Assembly: GCF_003007785.1 (NCBI RefSeq)
Contig: NZ_PXOH01000003.1
Coordinates: 186,001-250,000 of the forward strand
DNA: 64,000 bases
Direction: 5' to 3'
Source: Aphanothece hegewaldii CCALA 016
GTDB taxonomy: Bacteria; Cyanobacteriota; Cyanobacteriia; Cyanobacteriales; Microcystaceae
Shown here: piece by piece, positions 56,260 to 64,000 of the stretch
Layout: the number at the start of each line of letters is the position of its first letter
Position numbering within the stretch: position 1 is the stretch's first letter
Program-made: the position numbers and the translations under genes
The notes under the pieces: generated by a model
Seen by the model: the letters and a program-made list of their open reading frames with translations, nothing else
Database searches by the model: none
Told to the model about the DNA's origin: nothing

Positions 56260-57346
56260 TATACAAGAAGCTAAAGATCAACTTAATGACGTTATCAAAA
56301 AATCTAGAGTTGATATGTATAAACCTATTCAAATTGCAGAAGTTTTAAGATATTCTCGTTTAAACATAGATAAGGCTCTTCAAATTACAGAACTCGCAAC
56401 GTATAAAAATAAATCTTGTAAATGGAGAGATGAAGTCACTAAAGTATTACTTGGTAAAAGTTGTACATCTTCAGCTAATTATCAGCATGATTTATGGAAT
56501 GCAGTTCCACCAGAATCACTAAAACTTCTTGATACAGAAAATAAGCGAACTAATGGCGGTGTAGAACGCTATATTTATTTAAAATTTAGTGAAAAACAAA
56601 AAACAATAGCTAGTATTATTGCTTACATTGAAAGCACTGAATCTAAAAAATTTGAATTGAGTGAATTATTGCAATTTTTTAAACTTAATCCAGGAATAAA
56701 ACGAAGTATCGATAAAGCATATGAAATTGTTACTTATAGTTTATTTGAAACTATTATAGTAGCTCTAGAAACAAAAATTACCGTTAGTGTTCCATCAAAA
56801 AAGCAAAATTTATTAAATGAATTTTCTGATTTAGCTAAAGTTTTACTTGGTTTGCAAGAAGGACATAATTCGTGGGAATTTGCAGCCCATATCTATAGAG
56901 TAGGAGTTACTAATGCAGCAGATAGAGGTCTAGATATGTGGGCTAATTTTGGACCAGCAATTCAAATAAAACATCTTACACTTGATACAGAAACTGCCAA
57001 AAAGATTATAGACCAAATTGAGAGTGATCACATCGTTATTGTTTGCCGTGATACTGATAAAAATATCATTCAAACAATAACTCAACAAATTGGTTGGGGA
57101 CAAAGAGTTCGGGGTATTATTCAAGAATCTGAGCTAATTTCTTGGTATGATCGTTGTTTGAAAGGGAAATTCTCTAATGAGTTAGCCAAACCACTACTTG
57201 AGTGTATAGCTAATAGTTTTAGGAAAGAATTTCCTCACTCAGTTGCTTTAGCAGATTTTTTAGAAGAGAGAAAATATATTACCATAATAGTCGATAGTTT
57301 TTGGACTACAAATAATGACATAGATAAGATAAAAACAGATCAATAA
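56252..57346 (+). CDS. Type II restriction endonuclease, HaeII-like
   Basis: The 364-residue protein is encoded directly after, and overlapping by 8 bp, the C5-methyltransferase gene. The sequence around HIYRVGVTNAADRGLDMW and ANFGPAIQIKHLTL resembles the HaeII family; D228, Q238 and K240 could form a variant PD-(D/E)XK site. Family membership is from memory. If correct, the recognition sequence would be RGCGCY or related, which needs testing. Codon use is more AT-rich than the neighbouring permeases in appearance, as is common for mobile R-M genes. Confidence 0.8.
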   Translation: MSSIQEAKDQLNDVIKKSRVDMYKPIQIAEVLRYSRLNIDKALQITELATYKNKSCKWRDEVTKVLLGKSCTSSANYQHDLWNAVPPESLKLLDTENKRTNGGVERYIYLKFSEKQKTIASIIAYIESTESKKFELSELLQFFKLNPGIKRSIDKAYEIVTYSLFETIIVALETKITVSVPSKKQNLLNEFSDLAKVLLGLQEGHNSWEFAAHIYRVGVTNAADRGLDMWANFGPAIQIKHLTLDTETAKKIIDQIESDHIVIVCRDTDKNIIQTITQQIGWGQRVRGIIQESELISWYDRCLKGKFSNELAKPLLECIANSFRKEFPHSVALADFLEERKYITIIVDSFWTTNNDIDKIKTDQ

Positions 57347-57392
57347 GGAATGGTTACATTGTTTGTATTCAAATGTGAGGTTGATTTTTGTG

Positions 57393-58541
57393 ATGAATGA
57401 TGAAAAAATACCGTTTTGGCAAGATGATCGTGTATTAAAAATTGCAATACAAGGATTAGTCGTTTTAATTTTATTGATTATTATTTCGATTTTAGGGACA
57501 AATATTATACGAAATTTTCGAGATTTAGGTTTAACTTTTGGCTTTGGTTTTCTGAGTCGTCCATCATCATTCGGTATTGGAGATACAGCTATTCCCTATC
57601 AGCCATCTGATCCTTATAGTCGGGCTATTATAGTCGGAATAACTAACACTTTACGAGTAATTATTATCGGAATTATTTTAGCAAGTTTATTAGGAATTAC
57701 CGCAGGAATTGCACGTTTATCAGATAATTGGTTAGTCCAAAAAAACGCAACAATTTATGTAGAAGTTTTTCGGAATACTCCATTACTCTTACAATTATTT
57801 TTCTGGTACTTTGCGGTTTTTATCAAGTTACCAACTGCTGAAAAAGCAATTCAATTTTTGGGTTTATTCACTTTTAGTAATATCGGTTTATCTTTACCTT
57901 GGCCAAGAAATTATTTAGCCTTAATATTTTTATTAATTCTTGTTGTTTTGGGTGTTTATTTATGGAAGAAAAGAACTCAAAAATTGATAGAACAGAGTTC
58001 ATCAGTACAAGTTTTATCAGGAATATTAATGACAATATTAACAGCTATAATTCTAATTTTATTTTTTGGTTTAAACTGGCAAATACCGCAATTTAATCCG
58101 ACAATTTCAGCATTTGAGGGAGGGTTAACTTTATCTCCAGAATTAGCAACTTTAGTAATAGGATTAACCTTTTATACAGCCGCGTTTATTGCTGAAGTGA
58201 TTAGAGCAGGTATACAATCTGTAAATAAAGGACAATGGGAGGCAGCAAAAGCATTAGGATTAAAACCATATTGGGTGATGCAACTGATTATTTTACCTCA
58301 AGCATTACGAGTAATTATTCCTCCTTTAACCAGTGAATTTTTGAATTTAGCAAAAAACTCTAGTTTAGCGATCGCTATTGGTTATAATGATGTTTATGGA
58401 ATTGCAAATACAATAGCAAATCAAACAGGACGTTCTATCGAAATGTTATTAATTTTAATGTCTACTTATCTAATAATTAATCTAATTATCTCAACAATTA
58501 TGAATAAAATTAATTCTTCAGTTCAAATAAAAGAAAGATAA
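57393..58541 (+). CDS. natG: General amino-acid ABC transporter permease 1 (NatG/BztB/AapQ type)
   Basis: The start is ATG 57393 (MNDEKIPFWQDDRVLKIAIQ) rather than an upstream alternative at 57363. The 382-residue polytopic protein has an extended periplasmic region containing GFGFLSRPSSFGIGDTAIPY, typical of this subfamily. A BPD_transp_1 domain with an EAA-loop, GQWEAAKALGLKPYWVMQLI, follows. It works with NatF and NatH. In the ancestral operon it would directly follow natF; here 2.7 kb of inserted genes separate them, leaving only 46 bp of upstream sequence after the endonuclease gene. Confidence 0.93.
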   Translation: MNDEKIPFWQDDRVLKIAIQGLVVLILLIIISILGTNIIRNFRDLGLTFGFGFLSRPSSFGIGDTAIPYQPSDPYSRAIIVGITNTLRVIIIGIILASLLGITAGIARLSDNWLVQKNATIYVEVFRNTPLLLQLFFWYFAVFIKLPTAEKAIQFLGLFTFSNIGLSLPWPRNYLALIFLLILVVLGVYLWKKRTQKLIEQSSSVQVLSGILMTILTAIILILFFGLNWQIPQFNPTISAFEGGLTLSPELATLVIGLTFYTAAFIAEVIRAGIQSVNKGQWEAAKALGLKPYWVMQLIILPQALRVIIPPLTSEFLNLAKNSSLAIAIGYNDVYGIANTIANQTGRSIEMLLILMSTYLIINLIISTIMNKINSSVQIKER

Positions 58542-58545
58542 AAAA

Positions 58546-59727
58546 ATGAATAATTTATCCTCTCCAGTTCCGATTATATGGCTTAGAAATAATCTTTTTA
58601 ATACTTGGTATAATAGTTTACTGACACTGATAAGTATTGTCTTCCTATTTGGGATTGGTTCGAGTTTTATTCAATGGGCATTGACTGAGGCAAAATGGAC
58701 AGTTATACCAGCGAATTTACGGTTATTTTTTGTCGGACGTTATCCACAAGATCAAATATGGAGAGTTTGGATAACATTAGGATTAATTGTTGCTAATGGT
58801 GGATTTTCTTGGGGACTATTAACTCGTTTAAATCGCTTATTTGATCGAACAAGTTTAATGATTATAGGCATTTTATCTATGACTTGTGTAGCGATCGCAA
58901 TTCCCACTAAAATTTATTCTAGCCTATTTCTACTGATTAACTTAGTTTTATTCATCGCCACAGCTATAGTTAGTAAACCTTTAGGAAAACGTTTTCCAAA
59001 ACTTGTTGTTTTTCTGCCCTTAATTTGGTTCATCAATTTTCTAATCATTCTTTTGCTTTTGCAAGGCGGCTTATTTTTAGAAGTTGTTAGATTAGATGAT
59101 TTGAGTGGATTAATTCTCACAATTTTAACCGCATTAGTCAGTATTGTACTGTCTTTTCCCTTTGGAATTCTTTTAGCATTAGGAAGACAAAGTAATTTAC
59201 CCGTAATTCGCTGGTTATCTATTGCTTATATTGAAATTATTCGCGGTTTGCCATTAATTGGAATTCTGTTTATGGCACAGATAATGTTACCTTTAGTTTT
59301 ATCACCCGATGTACGGCCCGATCGCGTCATTCGAGCCATTATCGGTTACACTATTTTTAGTGCTGCATATTTAGCAGAAAATGTGAGAGGTGGCTTACAA
59401 TCGATTCCAAAAGGTCAATATGAAGCGGCAAAAGCATTAGGATTAAATACCCCTTTATCATTAGCTTTAATCATCTTACCCCAAGCCTTAAAAGCCGTTA
59501 TCCCTTCAATGGTGGGACAATTTATCAGCTTATTCAAAGATACATCTTTATTAGCAATTATTGGTTTAGTCGATTTACTGGGAATTTCTCAATCTATTTT
59601 GGCTAATCCTAAATATATCGGACGCTACGCCGAAGTTTATCTGTTTATTGCCCTCATTTATTTTATTTGTTGTTATGCGATGTCTCTGGCTGCAAGAAAG
59701 CTAGAAAAGCAACTAGCTACAGAATAA
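58546..59727 (+). CDS. natH: General amino-acid ABC transporter permease 2 (NatH/BztC/AapM type)
   Basis: The 393-residue polytopic permease starts 4 bp after natG (MNNLSSPVPIIWLRNNLFNT). The conserved permease loop is GQYEAAKALGLNTPLSLALI, with the C-terminal core FISLFKDTSLLAIIGLVDLL. Its long N-terminal half with several extra helices is typical of AapM/BztC. There is no ATPase gene next to it; in Anabaena the N-II system shares the ATPase BgtA encoded elsewhere. Confidence 0.93.
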   Translation: MNNLSSPVPIIWLRNNLFNTWYNSLLTLISIVFLFGIGSSFIQWALTEAKWTVIPANLRLFFVGRYPQDQIWRVWITLGLIVANGGFSWGLLTRLNRLFDRTSLMIIGILSMTCVAIAIPTKIYSSLFLLINLVLFIATAIVSKPLGKRFPKLVVFLPLIWFINFLIILLLLQGGLFLEVVRLDDLSGLILTILTALVSIVLSFPFGILLALGRQSNLPVIRWLSIAYIEIIRGLPLIGILFMAQIMLPLVLSPDVRPDRVIRAIIGYTIFSAAYLAENVRGGLQSIPKGQYEAAKALGLNTPLSLALIILPQALKAVIPSMVGQFISLFKDTSLLAIIGLVDLLGISQSILANPKYIGRYAEVYLFIALIYFICCYAMSLAARKLEKQLATE

Positions 59728-59803
59728 GCCTTTCTTAGACAGTCAACCCAAAAATAAGCTAAACTGGTAATGAGTTTGTGTTACAGCAATAAAATACAGA
59801 AAA

Positions 59804-60253
59804 ATGAACAATCAAAGGGCATACTCTAAACCGATTCGCTCATTAAATGATGCTTTGGAGCAATGTCAAACTTTGGGAATGCGCGTCAGTCGCCAACGTC
59901 GCTACATTCTAGAATTATTATGGCAAGCAAACGAACACTTGTCAGCCAGAGAAATCTATGATCGACTTAATCTACAAGGAAAAAATATCGGTCATACTTC
60001 TGTATATCAGAACTTAGAAGCTTTGTCAAGTCAGGGAATTATCGAATGTGTCGAACGCTGTGACGGGCGACTATACGGTAATATCAGCGACTCACACAGT
60101 CATATTAATTGTGTTGATACTAATCAAATTATGGATGTTCATATCGAATTACCCGAAGATTTGATTAAACAAATTGAAGCGCAAACCGGTATAAAAATTA
60201 CAGATTATCGTATCGATTTTTATGGTTATAAAAACCAAAAGGCCGTAAACTAA
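59804..60253 (+). CDS. Fur-family regulator, FurC/PerR-like
   Basis: The 149-residue winged-helix metalloregulator has MRVSRQRRYILELLWQANEH and the recognition-helix region GHTSVYQNLEALSSQGIIEC. The dimerisation domain follows with SHSHINCVDTNQIMDVHIEL. The CxxC zinc pair common in Fur/Zur proteins is missing. The overall sequence is closest in feel to cyanobacterial FurC/PerR, which senses peroxide through iron-catalysed histidine oxidation; this assignment is by memory. It lies 76 bp after natH and 30 bp before the receiver-DUF3685 gene. Confidence 0.85.
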   Translation: MNNQRAYSKPIRSLNDALEQCQTLGMRVSRQRRYILELLWQANEHLSAREIYDRLNLQGKNIGHTSVYQNLEALSSQGIIECVERCDGRLYGNISDSHSHINCVDTNQIMDVHIELPEDLIKQIEAQTGIKITDYRIDFYGYKNQKAVN

Positions 60254-60283
60254 TGAAAAACTGGAGTAACTGGGTGATAATTT

Positions 60284-61978
60284 GTGAGCGATCGCACTAT
60301 TAATGTATTATTAATCGATGATGATCCGATTTTCCGACTAGGACTCTCTCAAGGACTTGTTTCGGTTTTAGATGTACGAGTTATAGCGCTCATCGACTCT
60401 GTAACAATTCTTAACCAATCGGTTGAGCCATCACCAGATGTAATTATTTTAGATCCTTTATTTCCCGCTTCTGGTGGCGCAAATTGGATACTCTGTCAGT
60501 TTCTCGTTTCAAATTATCCCAAAGCTAAAATTTTACTCCTCAGTTCTCAGCTTACACCCACTGATTTAGATCATGCCCAAAAATTGGGTTTAAATGGCTA
60601 TTGTCCCAAAGGAACGAGTTTAGAAAACTTAGTTACTATTATCCGTCAAATTGCATCCGGTCAACCGTTTTGGTCTGCTACTCCTGCAACAACAAACCCC
60701 GTTTTTTCAGTGCGTCGTACTCATTGGCTCATCCGTCTGGCACAATCAGGAATAGAACAAATAGACCAAGAATTATCGAAAATTTTGTATCAACTGAATC
60801 AAGAAAATTTATCAAGATTTGATGAATTATATTGGAATGGACGAAGACGAGAATTACTCGCTGCATCTTGGTTAGTTCGGAAACTTATACCCGTCGAAAT
60901 TGCACCTAGTATTACGCCAAAACCTAGAGAAATTACCCCGAAAAAACCTATAACCGAATCAGCATTATCTGTTATTAGTAATAGCTTACCTGTGGCTAGT
61001 AGTCCACGTTCTTTGAGTACGACAACGGTTTATGAAGAAACATTAGGAAAGTTAAGATATAGCTTAGAAAATTACACCGATATTCCCCAAGAAATTGATA
61101 TTTTACAAGCCGTTAGAAAGAGAGAATTACTTTATATTGTTTTTGAGCAAACTCGAAAAATTCTCGATGAAATTAAGTTTTTAGAATTAGATTATTCTGA
61201 TTTATTAAGAAGAAAAGATTTAATGTTGCTGGAAATATGGCAAAAATCAACGCAAAAGTTTTTAAAAATTACTTATTCTGAAAGCAATGATCTTTTTAGA
61301 CAAGAAATTGATCGAATCTTACTGAGAGATTTAAGATTAATTGAAAATGATATTTTAAAAAAAATTCCGTTTGTGAATGAATTATTTGCTTATTTTTTAT
61401 TTGAGCAAAGTTTAATTGTTGATCAAATTGCCTATCGTGTGGATTCACCAGAAGGAATTAATCGAGCCGTAATTTTGTTAGAAAACCTAATTATACAGAT
61501 TTCTAACGGCGTAATTGCTACTATTTTAAATAATTTTCCTGAATTAGAATTAATTAAAAAAAATCTGTACAATAATAACTTTATTTCATCTAGAGAAGTT
61601 GCTAAATTTCGTAATGATTTATCTTGGAAATATCGAAAAAATAAATATATTGAACATCCTCAAGATATATTTGAAAGTAAATATCGTCTGCTCTATTTAA
61701 GTGAAAATAAAATTAAACAAAATTTTATTTATGCACCTCGACAAGAGGAACTTTATCAACTAAATGGTATTCCTTGGCTCGTTACTATTGCCCTAGAATT
61801 TAGAGATGCTGTTGCACCGAGACTAAGAAGTATTTTTTCTTTTTTGGGAAAAGGTGTCGTTTATATTTTAACTCAAGTTATTGGGCGTGGAATTGGCTTA
61901 ATTGTGTTAGGAATTGTCCAAGGTGCTGGTAATACTTGGCAAGAACTTCGTTACAGAAATGGTCAACAAAATAAATAA
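60284..61978 (+). CDS. Response-regulator receiver domain fused to DUF3685 (Ycf55-like)
   Basis: The start is a GTG at 60284. Residues about 1-125 form a CheY-like receiver with the acidic pocket (LLIDDDPIF), the phospho-acceptor in VIILDPLF, the Ser of LLLSSQ and the conserved Lys in GYCPKGT, so phosphorylation should be possible. Residues about 265-560 form the DUF3685 domain, related to plastid Ycf55, with a C-terminal hydrophobic stretch (VVYILTQVIGRGIGLIVLGI). There is no DNA-binding domain. The role is unknown. Co-transcription with the Fur-family gene is likely. Confidence 0.85.
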   Translation: MSDRTINVLLIDDDPIFRLGLSQGLVSVLDVRVIALIDSVTILNQSVEPSPDVIILDPLFPASGGANWILCQFLVSNYPKAKILLLSSQLTPTDLDHAQKLGLNGYCPKGTSLENLVTIIRQIASGQPFWSATPATTNPVFSVRRTHWLIRLAQSGIEQIDQELSKILYQLNQENLSRFDELYWNGRRRELLAASWLVRKLIPVEIAPSITPKPREITPKKPITESALSVISNSLPVASSPRSLSTTTVYEETLGKLRYSLENYTDIPQEIDILQAVRKRELLYIVFEQTRKILDEIKFLELDYSDLLRRKDLMLLEIWQKSTQKFLKITYSESNDLFRQEIDRILLRDLRLIENDILKKIPFVNELFAYFLFEQSLIVDQIAYRVDSPEGINRAVILLENLIIQISNGVIATILNNFPELELIKKNLYNNNFISSREVAKFRNDLSWKYRKNKYIEHPQDIFESKYRLLYLSENKIKQNFIYAPRQEELYQLNGIPWLVTIALEFRDAVAPRLRSIFSFLGKGVVYILTQVIGRGIGLIVLGIVQGAGNTWQELRYRNGQQNK

Positions 61979-61993
61979 AATAATTAATAAAAT

Positions 61994-62016
61994 GGGTTTG
62001 GAGACCAAACCCCTAC
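61994..62016. repeat. GTAGGGGTTTGG palindrome (copy 3, inverted)
   Basis: GGGTTTGG-AGA-CCAAACCC (61994-62012) followed by CTAC, so the repeat is in the opposite orientation to copies 1 and 2. It fills the 50-bp gap between convergent genes (the DUF3685 protein and the double histidine phosphatase) and may act as a bidirectional terminator. Confidence 0.75.
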
Positions 62017-62028
62017 ACGAGATAATTT

Positions 62029-63366
62029 CTATAAGGCTCCGGCTGCGGTTTTATCTAATACACCACCACCTAAATGAGAAGTTAAATTAACAGCTTGAAT
62101 GAGAGGTTGTGAGTCAATACCATCTAAATAATCAATGACACTAACGGCACCATTTCCCTGTTTAACATTCCAAAAATTATCGGGTTTTAAACCTAATAAA
62201 TAACAAAGAATTACTTTATTAATCGCATCATGAGCGACAACAATACCGACTTTGTGCTGTTCGGAATCACCATATATTTTAACGATATTATTCCAACAAG
62301 CGATCGCACGATCCCAAACTTGTTGTAAATTCTCACCTTCTGGCATTTGTACGGTTTCTGGTTGAGTTTTCCACTGTTGTAATAGCCCTGGAAAACCCGC
62401 CTCAATTTCTGTTTCTAATTTTCCTTCCCAAAGTCCGTGACAAATTTCGGTTAAATCGGGTTGAAAATCTAAAGAAATTTCAGGATGATATTGTAAGATA
62501 ATTTCGGCGGTTTCTTTTGGTCGTGCAAGAGGACTACTTACAGCAAAATTGAGATTCACATCTTTAAGAAAATCGGCTGCTTTTTGAGCTTGATTTTTGC
62601 CATTTTCATTAAGGGGAATATCTCGTATTCCTTGAAATCTGCCTTCTCGGTTCCATTGCGTTTCACCGTGACGAACTAATAATAAACGTATCCCTTTTTG
62701 TGAAGGACGAGAAGAAGGTAAAGAAACGCCTAAATGTGCGGTTTGGTTGAGAGATTCAATTTGAACAGTATCACCTAAACCACCGACAAAATTAAGAACA
62801 TTGATACAACAATTAGACTGATGCAGCGCATGATATTTAGCGGGGTGCATCCCAAGCGCAGTTAATATTAAACAGCGATTAATTCCATTATGTCCGACTA
62901 TTAAAATAGTTTGATTGTCATGTTTAGCTAAAATATCTGACCAAAAGTTTTTAGCTTGCTGATACAAAGATAAAAGCGGATAATGTTCTTTTTCCCCATC
63001 AAGAATCATTTTAAATTCTTGAGGTGTTTTGTGCCAACAACGATAATCATCTGGGAATTTTTCTTTAACTTCATCTTTGCTGAGATTTTCCCATAAAGGT
63101 AAATCGACTTCTATTAGTTGATTGTTTACATTAATTTCAGTAGGATTTACTAAACAAGATTGAATAATTTGGGCGGTTGTTTTTGCCCGTTGCAAAGGAC
63201 TACAATAAATCGCATCAATATTTATATCTTTAAGAGCTTTACCGACTTTTTCTGCGTCATTTTGCCCTGTTTCAGTTAAAACCGATAGATCGGATCGGCC
63301 TTGGATTTTTTGCAAAGCATTAAAGTTACTTTGTCCGTGACGTACTATAATTACCCGCGTAGTCAA
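62029..63366 (-). CDS. Tandem histidine-phosphatase (phosphoglycerate mutase-like) protein
   Basis: The 445-residue protein has two complete histidine-phosphatase domains. The first (about 1-205) has VRHGQSNFN and the second catalytic motif VGHNGINRCLI. The second (about 225-435) has VRHGETQWNREGRFQG and VAHDAINKVILC. Both phosphohistidine residues are intact. Annotated relatives include alpha-ribazole phosphatase, phosphoserine phosphatase and dPGM; the tandem architecture is common in cyanobacteria but substrate is unresolved. Confidence 0.9.
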   Translation of the reverse strand: MTTRVIIVRHGQSNFNALQKIQGRSDLSVLTETGQNDAEKVGKALKDINIDAIYCSPLQRAKTTAQIIQSCLVNPTEINVNNQLIEVDLPLWENLSKDEVKEKFPDDYRCWHKTPQEFKMILDGEKEHYPLLSLYQQAKNFWSDILAKHDNQTILIVGHNGINRCLILTALGMHPAKYHALHQSNCCINVLNFVGGLGDTVQIESLNQTAHLGVSLPSSRPSQKGIRLLLVRHGETQWNREGRFQGIRDIPLNENGKNQAQKAADFLKDVNLNFAVSSPLARPKETAEIILQYHPEISLDFQPDLTEICHGLWEGKLETEIEAGFPGLLQQWKTQPETVQMPEGENLQQVWDRAIACWNNIVKIYGDSEQHKVGIVVAHDAINKVILCYLLGLKPDNFWNVKQGNGAVSVIDYLDGIDSQPLIQAVNLTSHLGGGVLDKTAAGAL

Positions 63367-63485
63367 TCGATTTATCCTCCTTTAAACACGGCTTATCTCA
63401 GTTCTAGATTACAAGGATACGACCCATCCGTAAACTGACGGTAAGCTTAATCTATCATTTGCGTTGGGTCTTCAGAAGTCCACGC

Positions 63486-64000
63486 TTAACTAATTTGGGT
63501 TTCTTCTTGAAGTTCATTAGGTGGCGAAGAATATATACTCATAACTTTCCCTGTACTAGGATGAAGAAAAAATAAATGATGAGCATGAAGAGAATAGCCA
63601 ATATCTCCGGGTACGGGTAAATTTTCGCTTTTTGTCATTTTGGGTATTCCACCAATATCATAAAGCGGATCACCGAGTAAAGGATAACCAACTGTTGCTA
63701 AATGTATCCGAATTTGATGGGGTCTTCCAGTCAGAATTTTAACTGCTAAAAGTGTCGTTTGGGAAGTTCTTTTTAAAACTTGACACTCGCTATAAGCAGA
63801 TAACCCGTCTGGCGTGGCACCATAAATATAACCTAATACAGGATGGGGAATTTTTCCAATCGGCTGAGTAATGATCAGATTTTCTGGTAAATCACTTTTA
63901 CCCACCAAAGCACGATAGGTTTTAGAAATTTGACGATCGCGCATTTGTTGACTTAGACTAGCTCTAGCCTGAGATGTTTTCGCTAGTAACATTAGTCCTG
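63486..64000 (-). CDS. RluA-family pseudouridine synthase, C-terminal part, cut by window edge
   Basis: The minus-strand frame extends beyond the window end; the first visible residues read GLMLLAK, which follow the catalytic HRLDRxTSG motif lying just outside. The core then shows DRQISKTYRALVGK, ILTGRPHQIRIHLATVGYPL and LLGDPLYD, all typical of RluA/RluC/RluD enzymes that isomerise uridine in rRNA or tRNA. The target is not predictable. The protein ends with an SxL-type LHAHHLFFLHPSTGKVM segment. Confidence 0.92.
   Translation of the reverse strand, partial: GLMLLAKTSQARASLSQQMRDRQISKTYRALVGKSDLPENLIITQPIGKIPHPVLGYIYGATPDGLSAYSECQVLKRTSQTTLLAVKILTGRPHQIRIHLATVGYPLLGDPLYDIGGIPKMTKSENLPVPGDIGYSLHAHHLFFLHPSTGKVMSIYSSPPNELQEETQIS

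Noticed and set aside
54592-57346. An insertion sequence or integrative element carrying the R-M genes
   Set aside because: No transposase, integrase, terminal inverted repeats or tRNA attachment site was found; the only mobility mark is the 67-bp direct repeat.

Overview
The window is chromosomal DNA from a cyanobacterium. Evidence includes recurrent HIP1 octamers GCGATCGC (for example 2561-2568, 3789-3796, 7119-7126), a thylakoid-associated protein, a diflavin flavodiiron protein, a cyAbrB regulator, a receiver-DUF3685 (Ycf55-like) protein, a probable NdhP, a PatD-like protein and a cyanobacterial-type 6S RNA. The DNA is AT-rich and gene-dense. Neither 16S nor any lineage-restricted marker is present, so genus cannot be set; the gene set looks like a non-marine-picoplankton (beta-type) cyanobacterium.

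Layout. 1-9.1 kb: end of malQ, polyphosphate kinase, two 77-residue unknowns, a UbiB-type kinase followed by a PP2C phosphatase, a thylakoid protein, a 2Fe-2S protein and a TPR glycosyltransferase. 9.1-18.5 kb: an orphan membrane-anchored TAXI-type binding protein, a 6S RNA gene with a near-consensus promoter, an M16 peptidase pair (one active, one inactive), a Uma2 nuclease-fold protein, the TIGR02587/TIGR02588 pair and leucyl aminopeptidase. 18.5-25 kb: a small purine/ureide-like cassette (amidohydrolase, GntR regulator, GGCT-fold protein), BioF, a beta-CASP metallo-hydrolase and probable NdhP. 25-35 kb: a cation/proton antiporter, GT39, cyAbrB, Rrf2, CobD/CbiB, GlgA flanked on both sides by a multi-hairpin repeat, and a flavodiiron protein. 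35-51 kb: GH38 alpha-mannosidase with a DUF167 gene, pterin dehydratase, a Coq4-like protein, a decayed ABC transporter (ATPase with two in-frame stops, permease lacking its N-terminus), a 1261-residue RTX/Calx-beta protein, a CocE-type hydrolase, tRNA-Pro(CGG) and Rel/SpoT. 51-64 kb: PatD-like, a fused dipeptide-type ABC ATPase, a general amino-acid ABC system (natF, natG, natH), PerR/FurC-like regulator, receiver-DUF3685 protein, a double histidine phosphatase and the end of an RluA pseudouridine synthase.

The most striking region is 54.6-57.35 kb. The amino-acid transporter operon is split after natF by two modules. The first is a toxin-antitoxin remnant (intact ribbon-helix-helix antitoxin, MazF toxin lacking its N-terminal half) lying between two copies of a perfect 67-bp direct repeat made from the last codons of natF. 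The second is a type II restriction-modification pair (C5 cytosine methyltransferase and a HaeII-like endonuclease) starting 4 bp after the second repeat copy. No transposase or integrase is present. This looks like insertion with a long target duplication. It is the best candidate here for something worth following up, although its component families are known.

The nat operon lacks its own ATPase gene, so the permeases probably share an ATPase encoded elsewhere, as in the Anabaena N-II/Bgt systems. Two families of dispersed palindromic repeats occupy several intergenic gaps.
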